From: Seriola aureovittata
Lineage: Eukaryota > Chordata > Actinopteri > Carangiformes > Carangidae
DNA length: 64,000 bases
Assembly (NCBI RefSeq): GCF_021018895.1
Contig: NC_079386.1
Location: 4,135,835 to 4,199,834, forward strand
Direction of reading: 5' to 3'
This document shows positions 51,638 to 62,045 of the stretch, one piece after another; position 1 is the stretch's first letter; each line of letters opens with the position of its first letter. The notes beneath the pieces are model-generated. The model saw nothing but the letters and a program-made list of their open reading frames with translations. It had not been told where the DNA came from and ran no database searches. The position numbers were made by a program, and so were the translations under genes.

Positions 51638-52115
51638 ATGGAGTTTAAATGTGATCTCAGTGACTTTGACTGTGGCATGACTGTTGGTGTCAGACGGGCT
51701 TGTTTGAATATTTCAGAAGCTGCTGATCTCTTGGGATTTTCACACACAACAGCCTCTACAGTTTCCCCAGAGTGGTGTGAAAAACAAAAAATAGCCAGTG
51801 AGCAGCAGTTTTTCAGATGGAAGTGCCTTGTCTGTGGGAGAGGTTAGAAGAGAATGGACAGAATGCAGCCAGCGGAAAGGCTACGGTATGATAATGGATG
51901 GGCTCCAGCAGCACACGACCACACTGGGTTGCACGACCGTCAGCCAAGAACGGACAGTTGCCAAGTGGAAAAAATCTAGCCCGGTTCGATGGTGAGGTCG
52001 GAATTCGGTGTCAACATCATGAATCCATGGACCCAACCTCTCTTGTGTCAACATTTGAGGGTGGTGGTGGTGGTGTAATGGTGTGGGGAATGTTTGGCCC
52101 CTTAATACCAATCAA
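51638..52115 (+). pseudogene. Tc1-type transposase, N-terminal and central remnants
   Basis: 51638-51847 encodes the paired-type helix-turn-helix DNA-binding region, visible as DLSDFDCGMTVGVRRA and ISEAADLLGFSHTTASTV, followed by a WCEKQK motif. Downstream, about 51900-52115 holds later pieces in shifted frames, such as HESMDPTSLVSTF and GGGGGVMVWGMFGPL, which belong to the catalytic domain. The linker between them is much shorter than in intact elements, and the block that should hold the first catalytic Asp is collapsed. Stops and frameshifts abound, so there is no functional protein. Confidence 0.75.
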
Positions 52116-52127
52116 TCACCCTGTGGA

Positions 52128-52425
52128 AGACGTTGATATTTGGTTGCGACGCTGGGTACCAAAATTTAATGTCAACTTCAAATTCCAACGTTCATTTGAC
52201 GTAGAATACCGACGACAGCTGACATTGGTATTCTGCTGGTTATAGGTTTTGTTCAAAATCAAACGTCTTCCAAATGTCTCAAGCCGACACCATCTTGACA
52301 TATAGAATAACGACATTCTGGTTGTGAGCAAAACCCGTTGTCTGCTAAACATCACAGTGTCAGTTAGCCAACGTTGGGTTTTGATGTCAAACCGATTTTT
52401 AATTTCCAACCAAAATTCAACGTCT
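52128..52425. mobile_element. Small inverted-repeat element nested in the Tc1 copy
   Basis: The left edge AGACGTTGATATTTGGTTG and the inverted right edge AGACGTTGAATTTTGGTTG match at 17 of 19 positions. The interior repeats ACGTT/AACGT words many times, and Tc1 homology stops and restarts on either side. A target duplication is not evident, so the true ends may lie slightly outside. The superfamily is unknown to me. Confidence 0.5.
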
Positions 52426-53304
52426 GTCTGAAGTTACACTGATGTCAGGTGCCTGCTCATGTCTGTGTATTGGTGCTGACCATGTGCATCCATTTATGGC
52501 CACAATTTACCACTTTCTCAAACCATTTTTTTCAAACAGGAACATGACATGAACATGACAATTAGACTACAATGGCCACTAAGGACTTCCCCACGCAACA
52601 GAGAGGATGTGCACACCTGTGCGGAAACTCTGACCTGTTTGTATGAACATTTTGGTGAAAGGAGAAACAGGAAAATGCAAATGGTGAGGTGATGAATTGA
52701 AGCCAGATTGTAGTAATTAAATGTGGGAGACATCACTATATGTATAACGATGCCTCTCACACATTTAATTTCACTCCATGTCACACGTTACTTATAGATC
52801 CTCGTTATTATAAACATTCACACCAGCAGTGTTATTTGCGCTTTTGGTACTGAGCCATACTCTTTCATATGCACCTCTTAGTTGTAAAAGCCAACTCAAA
52901 TCTCAAATCAAATTCACCATCAGATTTACCTATCTCCTGAGGAGAGGAGAGGGTCGGGCTGTAGCCACTGACACCGGTGCCAGCTGTTGAAATGCTAGGA
53001 TGATGCCAGATGTGGCAGGTGGCAGGAGTAAGGAATGCCTGGCTTTGCACTGGTCTCAGACTTTAGGACCCTATATATGTGTATGTATGTATTTACAATA
53101 TGTATGCACTGTATATATAGATATATAGATATAGTACATATACACACTTACATATGTTTGAATATATATCTGTGAACAAAACTCCCCATGCGCCAGTATT
53201 AGTGGTCAGGTGTTTGTTGGTTGTATGAACAACTAAAGTAAAAGTCATATTTACTAGACTATAAGTCCTACAGCTGTCCCTCTACATCACTATATAGGTT
53301 ACAG

Positions 53305-53328
53305 TATGTACTGTATATACAGTACATA
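53305..53328. repeat. Perfect 24-bp palindrome
   Basis: TATGTACTGTAT followed immediately by its reverse complement ATACAGTACATA. It lies within a TATA-rich tract with further self-complementary words around it. Confidence 0.85.
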
Positions 53329-53381
53329 CATACACACATATATGTATATACATATGTATATGTAAACATACATACATATGT

Positions 53382-53433
53382 AAACATCTTCTGTATGTAT
53401 GTATATATATACACATAAATACAGAAGATGTTT
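53382..53433. repeat. 15-bp inverted repeat with TATA-rich loop
   Basis: AAACATCTTCTGTAT (53382-53396) is exactly inverted as ATACAGAAGATGTTT (53419-53433) around a 22-base spacer of TATA/GTAT words. Confidence 0.85.
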
Positions 53434-54720
53434 TGGAATATTAAATCATCTCTGTGGGTCATCAAATGCAAGTAATGGCCACTCGTTTTAATATTAGCTT
53501 GTTTATATAATACCTAGAATAGATGAAGACTAATACATGAGGATTGATTCTGTCCTTTTATACAGCATATCATTTAGCCTGACAGTATTTGATTTACTCC
53601 TGGTACAGGCAGCCAATTTATCGAGCAGCTATTTCAAAATAAAATTCCTCCAGAGTCCATGTTAAGTGTTAACCTAATATTTTTGTATGACATTATGCCC
53701 CATCTGGGAAATCATTTCTGGGGGCAACATGAAGAGAATAGATTCAAATCAATTTTTGTTCAGGAGGAAATGGAGGTGCATAAATAATGATGGAGCCCGG
53801 GGAGGGAATGACTGATCCCACACTGAAAATCTGGCAATGATTTCAGTAATGATAAAGAATACATAAATACCTATTGTAAGCTTTTTTGAATAACTTGTGA
53901 GTATTACAAGCCATACACTGGTGATTGTCCACTTGAGACTGAAATCTGGAACAAAACTGGAGTAACAATTTTTCAGCAAATTCTCTAGTGGCATTTGGCT
54001 TATTCATGAGCGCCAATCACCACTGGGCTACCTGACCCAGCCCTCAATGAATACTAATGACCACAAAATGATAGGGCTGCAATTCACTTCCTTAGCAACC
54101 AAACAGAAGGGTAGAGCAGATATGAAAATAAGGCAACTGGCAAGTCAACAGAATGCCCCAACACCTCTCTGTGGTGTCAGATGACAACGTTTTCCCCTTG
54201 AGCTTTGGGAAAAAACCAAATAGCTTCTATTTACCTGGGAAACGCCAAGGTGGAGATATGTGCAGAGTGAGGAGGAGGAGGAAGGGGGAGGGGGGTGAAG
54301 AGAAAGAAAGAGAGTTACAGAGAGTGAGAGATACCGATGAAAGGGCTTTTTTAGCCCCAAGAAGGCAATGACTCATCCAATCATGCGTCCTGACTCACTG
54401 CAGCTTGGATACATCCAAAGCCTCCACGACGGCTTTGGTCACCGTGGTTACCGGGCACTTGGGTTACAACATCCTAGGGAAGGAAGTAGGGTGGAAAGTC
54501 ATATATCTATATTTGTATGTATGTTACAATACATATTTCCACAACAGTGAGAGCTGAGGAATATGTAGGTTGCCTAAAAGCAGTTGGCAGCGTTTATAAT
54601 TGCTCTGCAGCTGGCTGTTATTTCAGTCTCCAGCCAGCGGGGAGATGCGCTGTCAGTATTGACAGACAGACCCTGACTGACAGCCCCGCCTTTCTCTCCC
54701 TCTGTCTGTCTTTTCTCTTT

Positions 54721-54723
<3 letters not shown>

Positions 54724-54752
<29 letters not shown>
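54724..54752. repeat. (CT)n microsatellite
   Basis: Uninterrupted CT run of about 29 bases inside a wider pyrimidine-rich patch. Confidence 0.93.
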
Positions 54753-54755
<3 letters not shown>

Positions 54756-57589
54756 CTCAGCCAGCATCTTTATCTCTCTCTGTGTGTTCCAGGGCCTTAT
54801 AATGAAATTCATTACTGTTACAGATAGGAGAGTAACACCCGTTTAGAGATCTGTGTAAAAAATCAATCACAGGCTGGTTTCAGTGTGGGGAAAGTTCACT
54901 GAGGTTTCTCCCTGTGTAGTTGCGGTTGGTGTCTGTGGCCTCTCTCTCCAGCTTTGGTATTTGCTCTTATCAGAAGCGGGATTTCTCGCATTGACAAGAT
55001 GATACTTTCTTTGACCTTGGGCACCTCTGGTATGTGTCTACACAAATAAATAAAGAGAGCGTTAGGGGATCCATTTGATTTAAGAGAATGAGGCATAGTA
55101 TTCAGGTTGTGTGCCGCCACCTACATTGATTTCTGATGTAAAAAAAAAGGAAAGGAAAAACAGCAGCAAGGTCGCGGTCGTCTGGCTCCTTAAAATAAAC
55201 TAGAGATAGAGAGGGAGATTAAAAGTCAAAGGTTTACTGAATATTTTTTTATTGAACCAATTGAAGCTGACAATGAGAGACTGAATGCTGGATTTGATGA
55301 GTGATTCAGTCCCTCTTAGAATGTTATGTAAACAGTGATATACCTGTGTGTTTTTCCTCTTGAATCTTATAAGCTCATGATTCATCTTGTAACTGGTTGG
55401 TTCACTTCAAGGCTGAAATGGAGAAAATGATTATGTACTTTCTGGGCCTCTGAGAAAGATGGCAGGCATATTCCAGCTTTTCACCTTAAATTTTATATTA
55501 GTAGTATATTGTCTTATTATTATTTCCTGGCTTGGACTAACAGTAAACAGCACTCAAGTGGTGTCTCAAGAAACAGTAAAAATATATAAAAAATTTCAGT
55601 ATTAGTCATCAGTTGGCATAATGCGCAGTAGCAACAAGGTGTCCAATAATATTATAAACATTTAGATGAACTAAACACACTGAATTTGCCCTTACTTTAA
55701 AGATTAAATGTGCATATCTGGAATACAGCTTGAAAACAACAAAATAATGATACATTTTGTTAAATGTAGTTTTCACAATTACATTCACACTGCATCTCTG
55801 TTCCTCAGAGACACACATGTCTCAATCATCAGGATATTTCCCTTGAACAAATAATGCAGGGAAAAGATAAATAAGAAACAAGTAATGCTGTATAAGCATA
55901 CTAATTTTTCTGATTTTTTTCTAACACCGCATGAATGCAGGGATAATTTTATGCAAGCAAGCAAGCAAAAGTATCTTTGCCTTTCAGTATTGGTCTTAGT
56001 GTATTCTAAAAGGGCCGGATATATAATGGATGCAGATGTAGATGGTGGTTCTCAAGTTACACTGTTCAGGTATAGTCACAAGCATCTGTGTGGTTTCCAT
56101 TTGATCATCTGGCCATGTCCATGATGGTCCGAGGATGTCAAAATTTATGGCTGCACAAATTTATAACACGTGCTGTATGTGTGTGTATGTGTGTGTGTGT
56201 GTGCGTGAGCCTGCCTGTTTTGGAGTATATCAGCCTCTTTATATTAGGACTGAGAATGGACTGCTGGTCTGGAATTCACTACAAACATCAAATGGTCTCT
56301 GAAATACTTTTGAGTCTCTTGATTTCACACAGACTGACTGGAATTGAACCACAGATGGAATAACTTCTCAGAGAACAAAAAGAAGATATGCTATCAAAAA
56401 GAGTTTGAGCCAAATTCATTAGCTCTTTCTCCCGTTCATTTTCTGTGCAGAATAAAGCTACAGTATGTGATATCGAAAATAACATGTTGACTTTTCATTT
56501 CTATTCCACCGCTTATTCAAATATCTTGTAACAAAAACAAACCTTCAATGCTGCACATACGTTTCCTACTGGAGAAAGCACATTATTTAGTTTGATTAAT
56601 TGTGAAATATTTCTTGCCAAAAATGGCACAATTCTTATTTCAAAACGGCAAGATCGAAACTAAACAGACAGAAACAGACACTGTACCATTTTTAGTTTTA
56701 GTTGTATCATTATATGTATTTTTCCACAATTCTGCTGCTTGATTGACTGCAGTTCTGTACCACTACAGGCTTCCTATCCTTTGCGATATTGCATAGCATA
56801 CCATTATTGACATTATATTTTGCAGAGACAGAAGAGAAAAGGCAATGGTAAGCAATAATAAAAGAATGTAATTGCCACAGTAAATCAGGACTTTCTGCCT
56901 CTTTTGACTGTTAAACACTTACGACACAAGCGTGTAAGTTCATAACAGCGTGACAGTGTGACAGATTTTATTAAGAGTCTATTTCGTGAATAGGATTGGC
57001 GCAAAAAGTCCTTGAAATTCTAGTCCGACAGAGACAAAGGCAGTCCATCCTTTAATTCATTCCTTTTCTTCAGGCTCCCCATCTCCATTTGAAGAGCTCG
57101 TCTGAGTGAAGTGACCCTGCTTTTCAATAACCGTGACTGTAAATGTGTGATTCAGAATCCTGGCCTTATCAGCTCCCGAAGACTAAAATAGGGTCCATCA
57201 CTTTTGCTTGCTTAATGCTCACCCCAGCACCTTCAGGGACAGTCCTGGAAGTTTGTCACCACTTGTCAGCTCTTCCATCAAATCCCCAGAGGGCTCAGCA
57301 CTCACAAGCTAAAACTATATTTCTTTTCCTTTTTTAAATCCTATTGTAAGTTTGTGATGATAAGACAGCATGACAGGTCAGGACACTTTTTTATTAGCTG
57401 TACTTTCTTGTTGAAGAGGGAAAGGATAAAGACTTATTTTCCGAGTGACTCTTCGATGACCCCGTGTGTGTGATTTACTGAATAAGACCAAATGGTTCTG
57501 TTTTGAATAATCTTGTGAAGATCAATATTCTGCCTCCTGAGATATCACACTTCCCTCGTACAATCACCTCTACTGAAATGATGTCTCGG

Positions 57590-58150
57590 CATTATTTTAA
57601 ATTACAACAACACATTGGATTATTGGACTTAAATGGGAGCCTTTTACCTAAATTAGACTTTGTACACATCCTGGTAAATGGATGCTGCCCTGACATTTTT
57701 GTTCTAAATGAACCTTGGCTAACTCAGAGGTAACTCTGGGTCATTACAATATCTTTCACATTGCCAGAAAAACAAAAGGAAGTGCAGTATTGATCCATGT
57801 CAAAGACTTCTTACGGGCTCATCTTGTTGCTGCTGTCATGCTATCCAAGAGTTTGCAATATATTGTTCTGGACAGCTTGCCTTGCAGGTAGGGACCATTT
57901 TACCGTTATTAGAGTCTACCATGCTCTATCCGCAAATTGCGACAGCCTGAAAGATGCTGCCAAATTAATATCATCCCATGTTAGCTCTTCGTTATTTGGG
58001 GTGATTTGTATTTAGATTGGCTCTTCATAAAAACTGCCAAGAACTGTACTTTGATTTTAATTTACATCAGTTGATTTGTAGTCCTGCATGATCAAACAAA
58101 TGCAATCCTTCTATCAGCCATAATAGATCTTATATTAACGAACAAATCAC
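57590..58150 (+). pseudogene. L2-like LINE endonuclease domain remnant
   Basis: 57503-57733 is open and includes LLPKLDFVHILVNGCCPDIF followed by NEPWLT, the opening of an AP-type endonuclease of non-LTR retrotransposons. Further pieces follow in shifted frames: KTKGSAVLIHVKDFL, AGRDHFTVIRVYHALSANCD, a GDLYLDW block where a GDFN-type motif is expected, and IIDLILTN. Together these cover most of the domain with at least three frame changes. Confidence 0.75.
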
Positions 58151-58734
58151 TTAAGTGCCCCATGAGTGTTCTTTTTTTCCCCTGCAAAGATTGTTGAATA
58201 AAAGACAGCTGAAATACTTGGATCTTCCCAAACATTTGGGTTCTTACTGTCCGAGATGCAGCTTGGAAGTTTACCAAAACCACCAATCATCTGACTGATT
58301 GGCAAAATTTTAGGCACCAACAGAATAACTTTTCTCAGACTTGTTAGAAAAGCCGAATCTGACCTCTGCTTGTCCTCACTTGCAAATAACTGTGTTTTGG
58401 AAAATAATCAAATCCTAAAAAAATAATTCCCCAGCACGTCTCCCTCCCTAAAATCTGTTTGGAAAATCAAATCATGAGAAACGAATCAAATATGTGTGAG
58501 ACTTGCAATCATAATTTAATTTCATGTATTTATCAAACAGTTCACGACTATTACCTGGTTCTCCATCTGCAGGTTCTTCACCAAATATTTCCCTACTTTA
58601 TATCAGTAAAGCCATAGTGAGGTTTACAGTAGACTGATCAATTTTAATCCTATAACTAATCTAAGGGAGAAGATAATTTAGAGCCTCCCCTCCTTTGCCT
58701 CAGTGCTGATTTAATTGCAGCACCTCTAATGTCT

Positions 58735-59700
58735 GGAAGTCGGCAGAGGTTATCCCATTACATAAAGGTGATGATCCTAGCGACTTAAATAATTACTGTC
58801 CAACCGTCCAATCTGAAAATTGTCCTGCTTTGCAAAAAGTCTCAAGTAAATTCTCAACTGAGACAGTTTCTATAGTCAGATACAAATATTTGAGCCTAAG
58901 CAGTCAGGTTCTATATCATGGCATAGCACAACAGCTGCACAACCTGGACATTCATCAACATTGTGCTTATCTAAAGCACTAAAACTGTCTATATCATGTT
59001 ATTCCATCAATCATAGTATTCAACTAGAAAAACTAGGCTCAATTGGTGAAGATGAACAGTCCATTAAATCAATGGTTCTCAAAGTGGGATCTGGCGACCC
59101 CTAAGGGTCCTTGAGGGTGGTCCTGGGGTTCCTTAAAAAATGGGAAATCATTTATTTTCCCTATTATTCCATCCATAAGTAACATAATGACAGAATGTAT
59201 GACTATTTCACTTTCTGTAATAAAACATCTAAAAGCAAAAATCTAATCAGATGGGGGTCCATGGTGTGACTTGTGCCAGTTCAGGGTCCTTGATATGAAA
59301 AAAGTTTGAGAACCACTACATTAAATGGTTTCATGACTATCTCTCAAGTAGAACTCAGATAATCGTATCCAATAGTTCCATGTGAAGTTCCCTTTAGTAT
59401 AGGCGTTCCACAAGGGTCCATCTTTGGTCCTCTTTTATTCACCATATACATGAACAATATCATCTCAGCCACCACAAACTGTAACGCACATTTTTATACA
59501 AATGACACTATTTTATCTTCCTTAATTCTGCCCATTGCAAATCTACAGTCTGATTTTGATTCACTTCAGATCTCTCATGAAACATAAGCTTGCTTTATGC
59601 TAGTTCACCTAAGAGGATCCAGCCTCCTGCCCATATCCAAACCCTATATGGTTATGAAATTGAAACTGTTGAATGTCATTAATACTTAGGACTCTGGAAA
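58735..59700 (+). pseudogene. L2-like LINE reverse transcriptase domain remnant
   Basis: AEVIPLHKGDDPSDLNNYCP marks the start of the domain. After the MITE the frame gives KWFHDYLSSRTQIIVSNSS, then GVPQGSIFGPLLFTIYMNN and HFYTNDTIL. The catalytic YADD box therefore reads YTND, with its first Asp lost. A later piece, IQPPAHIQTLYGYEIETVEC, fits the region beyond the palm. Several stops and frameshifts interrupt the rest. Confidence 0.75.
59070..59318. mobile_element. 249-bp hAT MITE nested in the LINE
   Basis: The ends CAATGGTTCTCAAA and (inverted) TAGTGGTTCTCAAA are typical hAT terminal repeats. They are flanked by a perfect 8-bp target duplication CATTAAAT at 59062-59069 and 59319-59326. Removing the insertion and one duplication rejoins the LINE reading frame (SIK before, WFHDYLS after), which proves insertion into an existing LINE. 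It has no coding capacity. Confidence 0.92.
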
Positions 59701-59810
59701 CCAGACACCCTTGTATGTCTGTGAATTATTGTATACAGGCCTGTCTTGAAAAAGAGATCCCAAACTCAATGACACTACCTTAAATAAAGAGTTTAATTTA
59801 GAAATGACTG

Positions 59811-60654
59811 CAAACTTCTTTCAGAGCTTTGACAGAAAAGAAATAGGAGAAATAGAGATAGAAAATAAGAAAAAGAAATAGTTTGTAACAAATATATGAT
59901 GAAAGTAAGGAACACTCCAACATGGAATGAGCTACTTTGACACTACATTGTGACCTTTATTATAAGTCCTCCTTGCCATCCCTTTTGAAAGCTTGTAATG
60001 AAGCCAGATGATGGGTAAGGACAGGAAAACATAGAGCTCACACAAAGTCACAGTGGCCTTATCATCAGCTTTGCATTTTATCATGATTGAGGATGAATAA
60101 TAAAAAAAAAATCCCGGCCTTCAGTTAAGTGGTTTGTTTATGCACTGCTGCAGCAAGCGGCTGCATTTACTAATCTCACTGATGTTGCCATCTTTTTACT
60201 GTTCCTCCAGTATTTTTGTGACTCAGTCTCCGCAGGTGGTAGTTAGCTGGTGTAAATAACTGACAAATATTCCTTTGGCAAATGTGTCAAGGCAAATATC
60301 AAAATATGGAAAAATTCAACAGACATGGGAGGCGTTTTAAAAAGTTTTCAGCTGCAGAAAATACACACACAAAATCACACAAAAACATCAAGCCTCTCCA
60401 AACACAATTGCCTGTTTACATATTTATCTGTTTATATGTAGCCAAAAAAAAAAAGGCAGAGCAGAAGAAATGTAATTTAATAGTTTATTGAACTAACATA
60501 TCAGAGTAGTACATGTGATTAAAAAGATAATGTCTTTCTCTGGTTCATTTTCTATGAGAACTTGTAAATCCCTGAGAGTCCACATCACTGAATGTTAATG
60601 ACTATTTAAGATATTCAGATTCTCTCTGGGGGTCCTAAAGACTCTCTACTTTGG
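59811..60654. other. No gene seen
   Basis: AT-rich unique sequence with short A tracts at about 60100-60109 and 60443-60454. No transposon ends. Confidence 0.5.
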
Positions 60655-60866
60655 TGTTCTGAACAGAGGGCATCGCCACCTGGTGAACTGGTGTCTGGGA
60701 ACTGCTCTGATCAGGACCATAGAGTCTTACAGAGCATTATACCATCAGGGCATCGCTCCCTATTAAGGTGCAGAACCTGTTTAACACAGACAGGCTCAGT
60801 AAAAGCTTCTTTCCTCAGGCCATCCGAACGGTGAAGTCTGACCTCATCTGGTCTTGAATGGCAAAT
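60655..60866 (+). pseudogene. LINE ORF2 C-terminal fragment
   Basis: In the frame of about 60742 the plus strand reads KVQNLFNTDRLSKSFFPQAI, then RTVKSDLIWS and a stop. The SFFPQAIR phrase is characteristic of the C-terminus of fish LINE polyproteins, just after the reverse transcriptase. The preceding 'tgggaactgctctgatcagg' and 'accatagagtcttacagagc' fit the part before it. No tail or target duplication was found. The family is not certain (Rex1/L2-like group). Confidence 0.45.
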
Positions 60867-61484
60867 TGTCTGTGAAACCTCAGCACTGCCTGTACATGTG
60901 TCACAAAGACTGTGTGACATACTATGCACATTTCTCAGCTCTCCTCTCACGGGCATGTGCTGCAGCCATTAGCCTTTGGCTACAGTTAGCACAGGGCTAA
61001 AGTTTTCTCTCCCTTGCTCTCCCACTCTCTCTCTCTCTTGCTGCCTGTTGCTCCCTCTGGTGCTCTCTCTCTCTCTTTATCTTTTTTGTCCTCTAGGAGT
61101 GAAGCCAATTAGTGTCCTGACATAAAAGGGGGGACCTGAGGAGCAGAGTTGTTTCCCAGCGTGGTCCAGACTGTTGGGTTTTGTTGTTTTAGTTTCTTAT
61201 TTTAGTTTGTGGGTTGGAGATCATCGGTAGTCCAGTTTTTGTTTTGGTTTAGTTTAGTTTGTGTTTGGCAGTTTAGGGGGGAGTACCTGAGTACGATGGC
61301 CCATGGTGTGGCTGGCTTGGCGGGCTCCGCTTCTTTTGATCTTTTTGGCTGAGACCCCCCCCCCCCCCCCCCCCCTTTGTTCTCTTTAGTATTTTGAGAA
61401 TGTTTTGCTACGTTTGAAGTACATTTTTTTATATTTTTTTTCTTGGCATCTCTGTATTTTATTATTATTATTTTAGATTTATTA
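60867..61484. other. No gene; possible LTR-promoter-like patch and C21 tract
   Basis: 61010-61080 is CT-rich. 61095-61300 has a CCAAT-type phrase followed about 20 bases later by 'cataaaagg', resembling an LTR promoter, and then TTTAG-rich DNA. No LTR ends were found. A C21 tract at 61355-61375 is followed by T-rich DNA to about 61475. The 119-aa minus-strand frame here is made by the C and T tracts. Confidence 0.35.
61355..61375. repeat. C21 homopolymer
   Basis: Twenty-one consecutive C. It may be a site of assembly or length error. Confidence 0.95.
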
Positions 61485-62045
61485 CAGGAACATGAAGTTA
61501 GCAGCATGTCCCAAACGCAAAGGTAACATATGTATATATATTGAATTTCCATACATGACATTTATGTACATACAATATAAAAACACATATAAAAAATTAT
61601 ACATGAAACCTAATAGAAATTTGAACAATTTCATATATTTACATATATTTATAGCCCATACACATATCTATGTTTATGTACATACACTTACATTTTAGAC
61701 ATATGTTACATAAATATATTGTATACCCCCCCACAGCCTGTGAATATATGTTGATATTGTAGGTTCCAAGAGTCTGAGACAACTGTCCCAGAATGTTAAG
61801 ATCAGACGTGTTTAAAAATCAATAAGAAATTCAAAGAAAAACATATATAAGCATATAGAATTTTTATATGTATATTGTTTCACTAAACTTAAGTATATAA
61901 ATTAAATATATATCATTAACATTTATGTTTGCAACATCTTATACCATGTAAAAATGTATTATAATGATGAAGGTGACATCTATGGCAATATCACTCTTGA
62001 TATAGGGACATATATGTCATATATTACATTTCCGTATGGGGTTTC
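61485..62045. mobile_element. AT-rich inverted-repeat transposon, copy B
   Basis: It opens 'gcagcatgtcccaaacgcaa' and then 'tatattgaatttccatacat', paralleling the left arm of copy A (24380-24450). The following words match copy A in order: 'tatgtttatgtacatac', 'gttacataaatatat', 'cagcctgt', 'ggttccaa' and 'gtgtttaaaa'. The right arm is degraded ('tacatttccgtatggggttt' instead of a clean inverted copy). No protein-coding frame is present. Copies A and B lie in the same orientation about 36.5 kb apart. Confidence 0.55.

Larger units (their letters stand above)
51485..52600 (+). mobile_element. Degenerate Tc1-type DNA transposon (fish)
   Basis: The left terminal repeat reads CACCCACCGAGCACTTTACT after a TA dinucleotide (51483-51484), as Tc1/mariner elements require. 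Transposase remnants follow from 51638, interrupted by an unrelated insertion at about 52128-52425. The homology then resumes ('gctgaccatgtgcatccatt', later 'catgacaattagactacaat') and fades near 52600. The right terminal repeat is not found. The copy cannot move by itself. Confidence 0.8.
52601..57500. other. No gene seen; palindromes and possible conserved blocks
   Basis: 53080-53440 is a TATA/CATA-rich tract with strong palindromes. 53570-54080 and 57030-57330 are complex, repeat-poor and candidates for conserved non-coding DNA. 54250-54320 is purine-rich and 56176-56202 is a GT run. The overlapping frames at 54145-54371 and 54517-54846 come from purine and CT tracts. Confidence 0.4.
57503..59810 (+). 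mobile_element. Degenerate L2-like LINE
   Basis: The order endonuclease domain, reverse transcriptase domain, then 3' tail is preserved on the plus strand but full of stops, frameshifts and deletions, and the middle of the polyprotein is shortened. The tail near 59750-59800 contains 'gaaaaagagatcccaaactc' and 'aataaag', matching the usual 3' end of fish L2/Maui-type LINEs as I remember it. A 249-bp hAT MITE sits inside it (59070-59318) and is therefore younger. The 5' limit is uncertain. Confidence 0.75.

Noticed and set aside
61202..61561. 119-aa minus-strand frame
   Set aside because: Crosses a C21 tract and T-rich DNA. The poly-Gly and Lys-rich segments are composition only.
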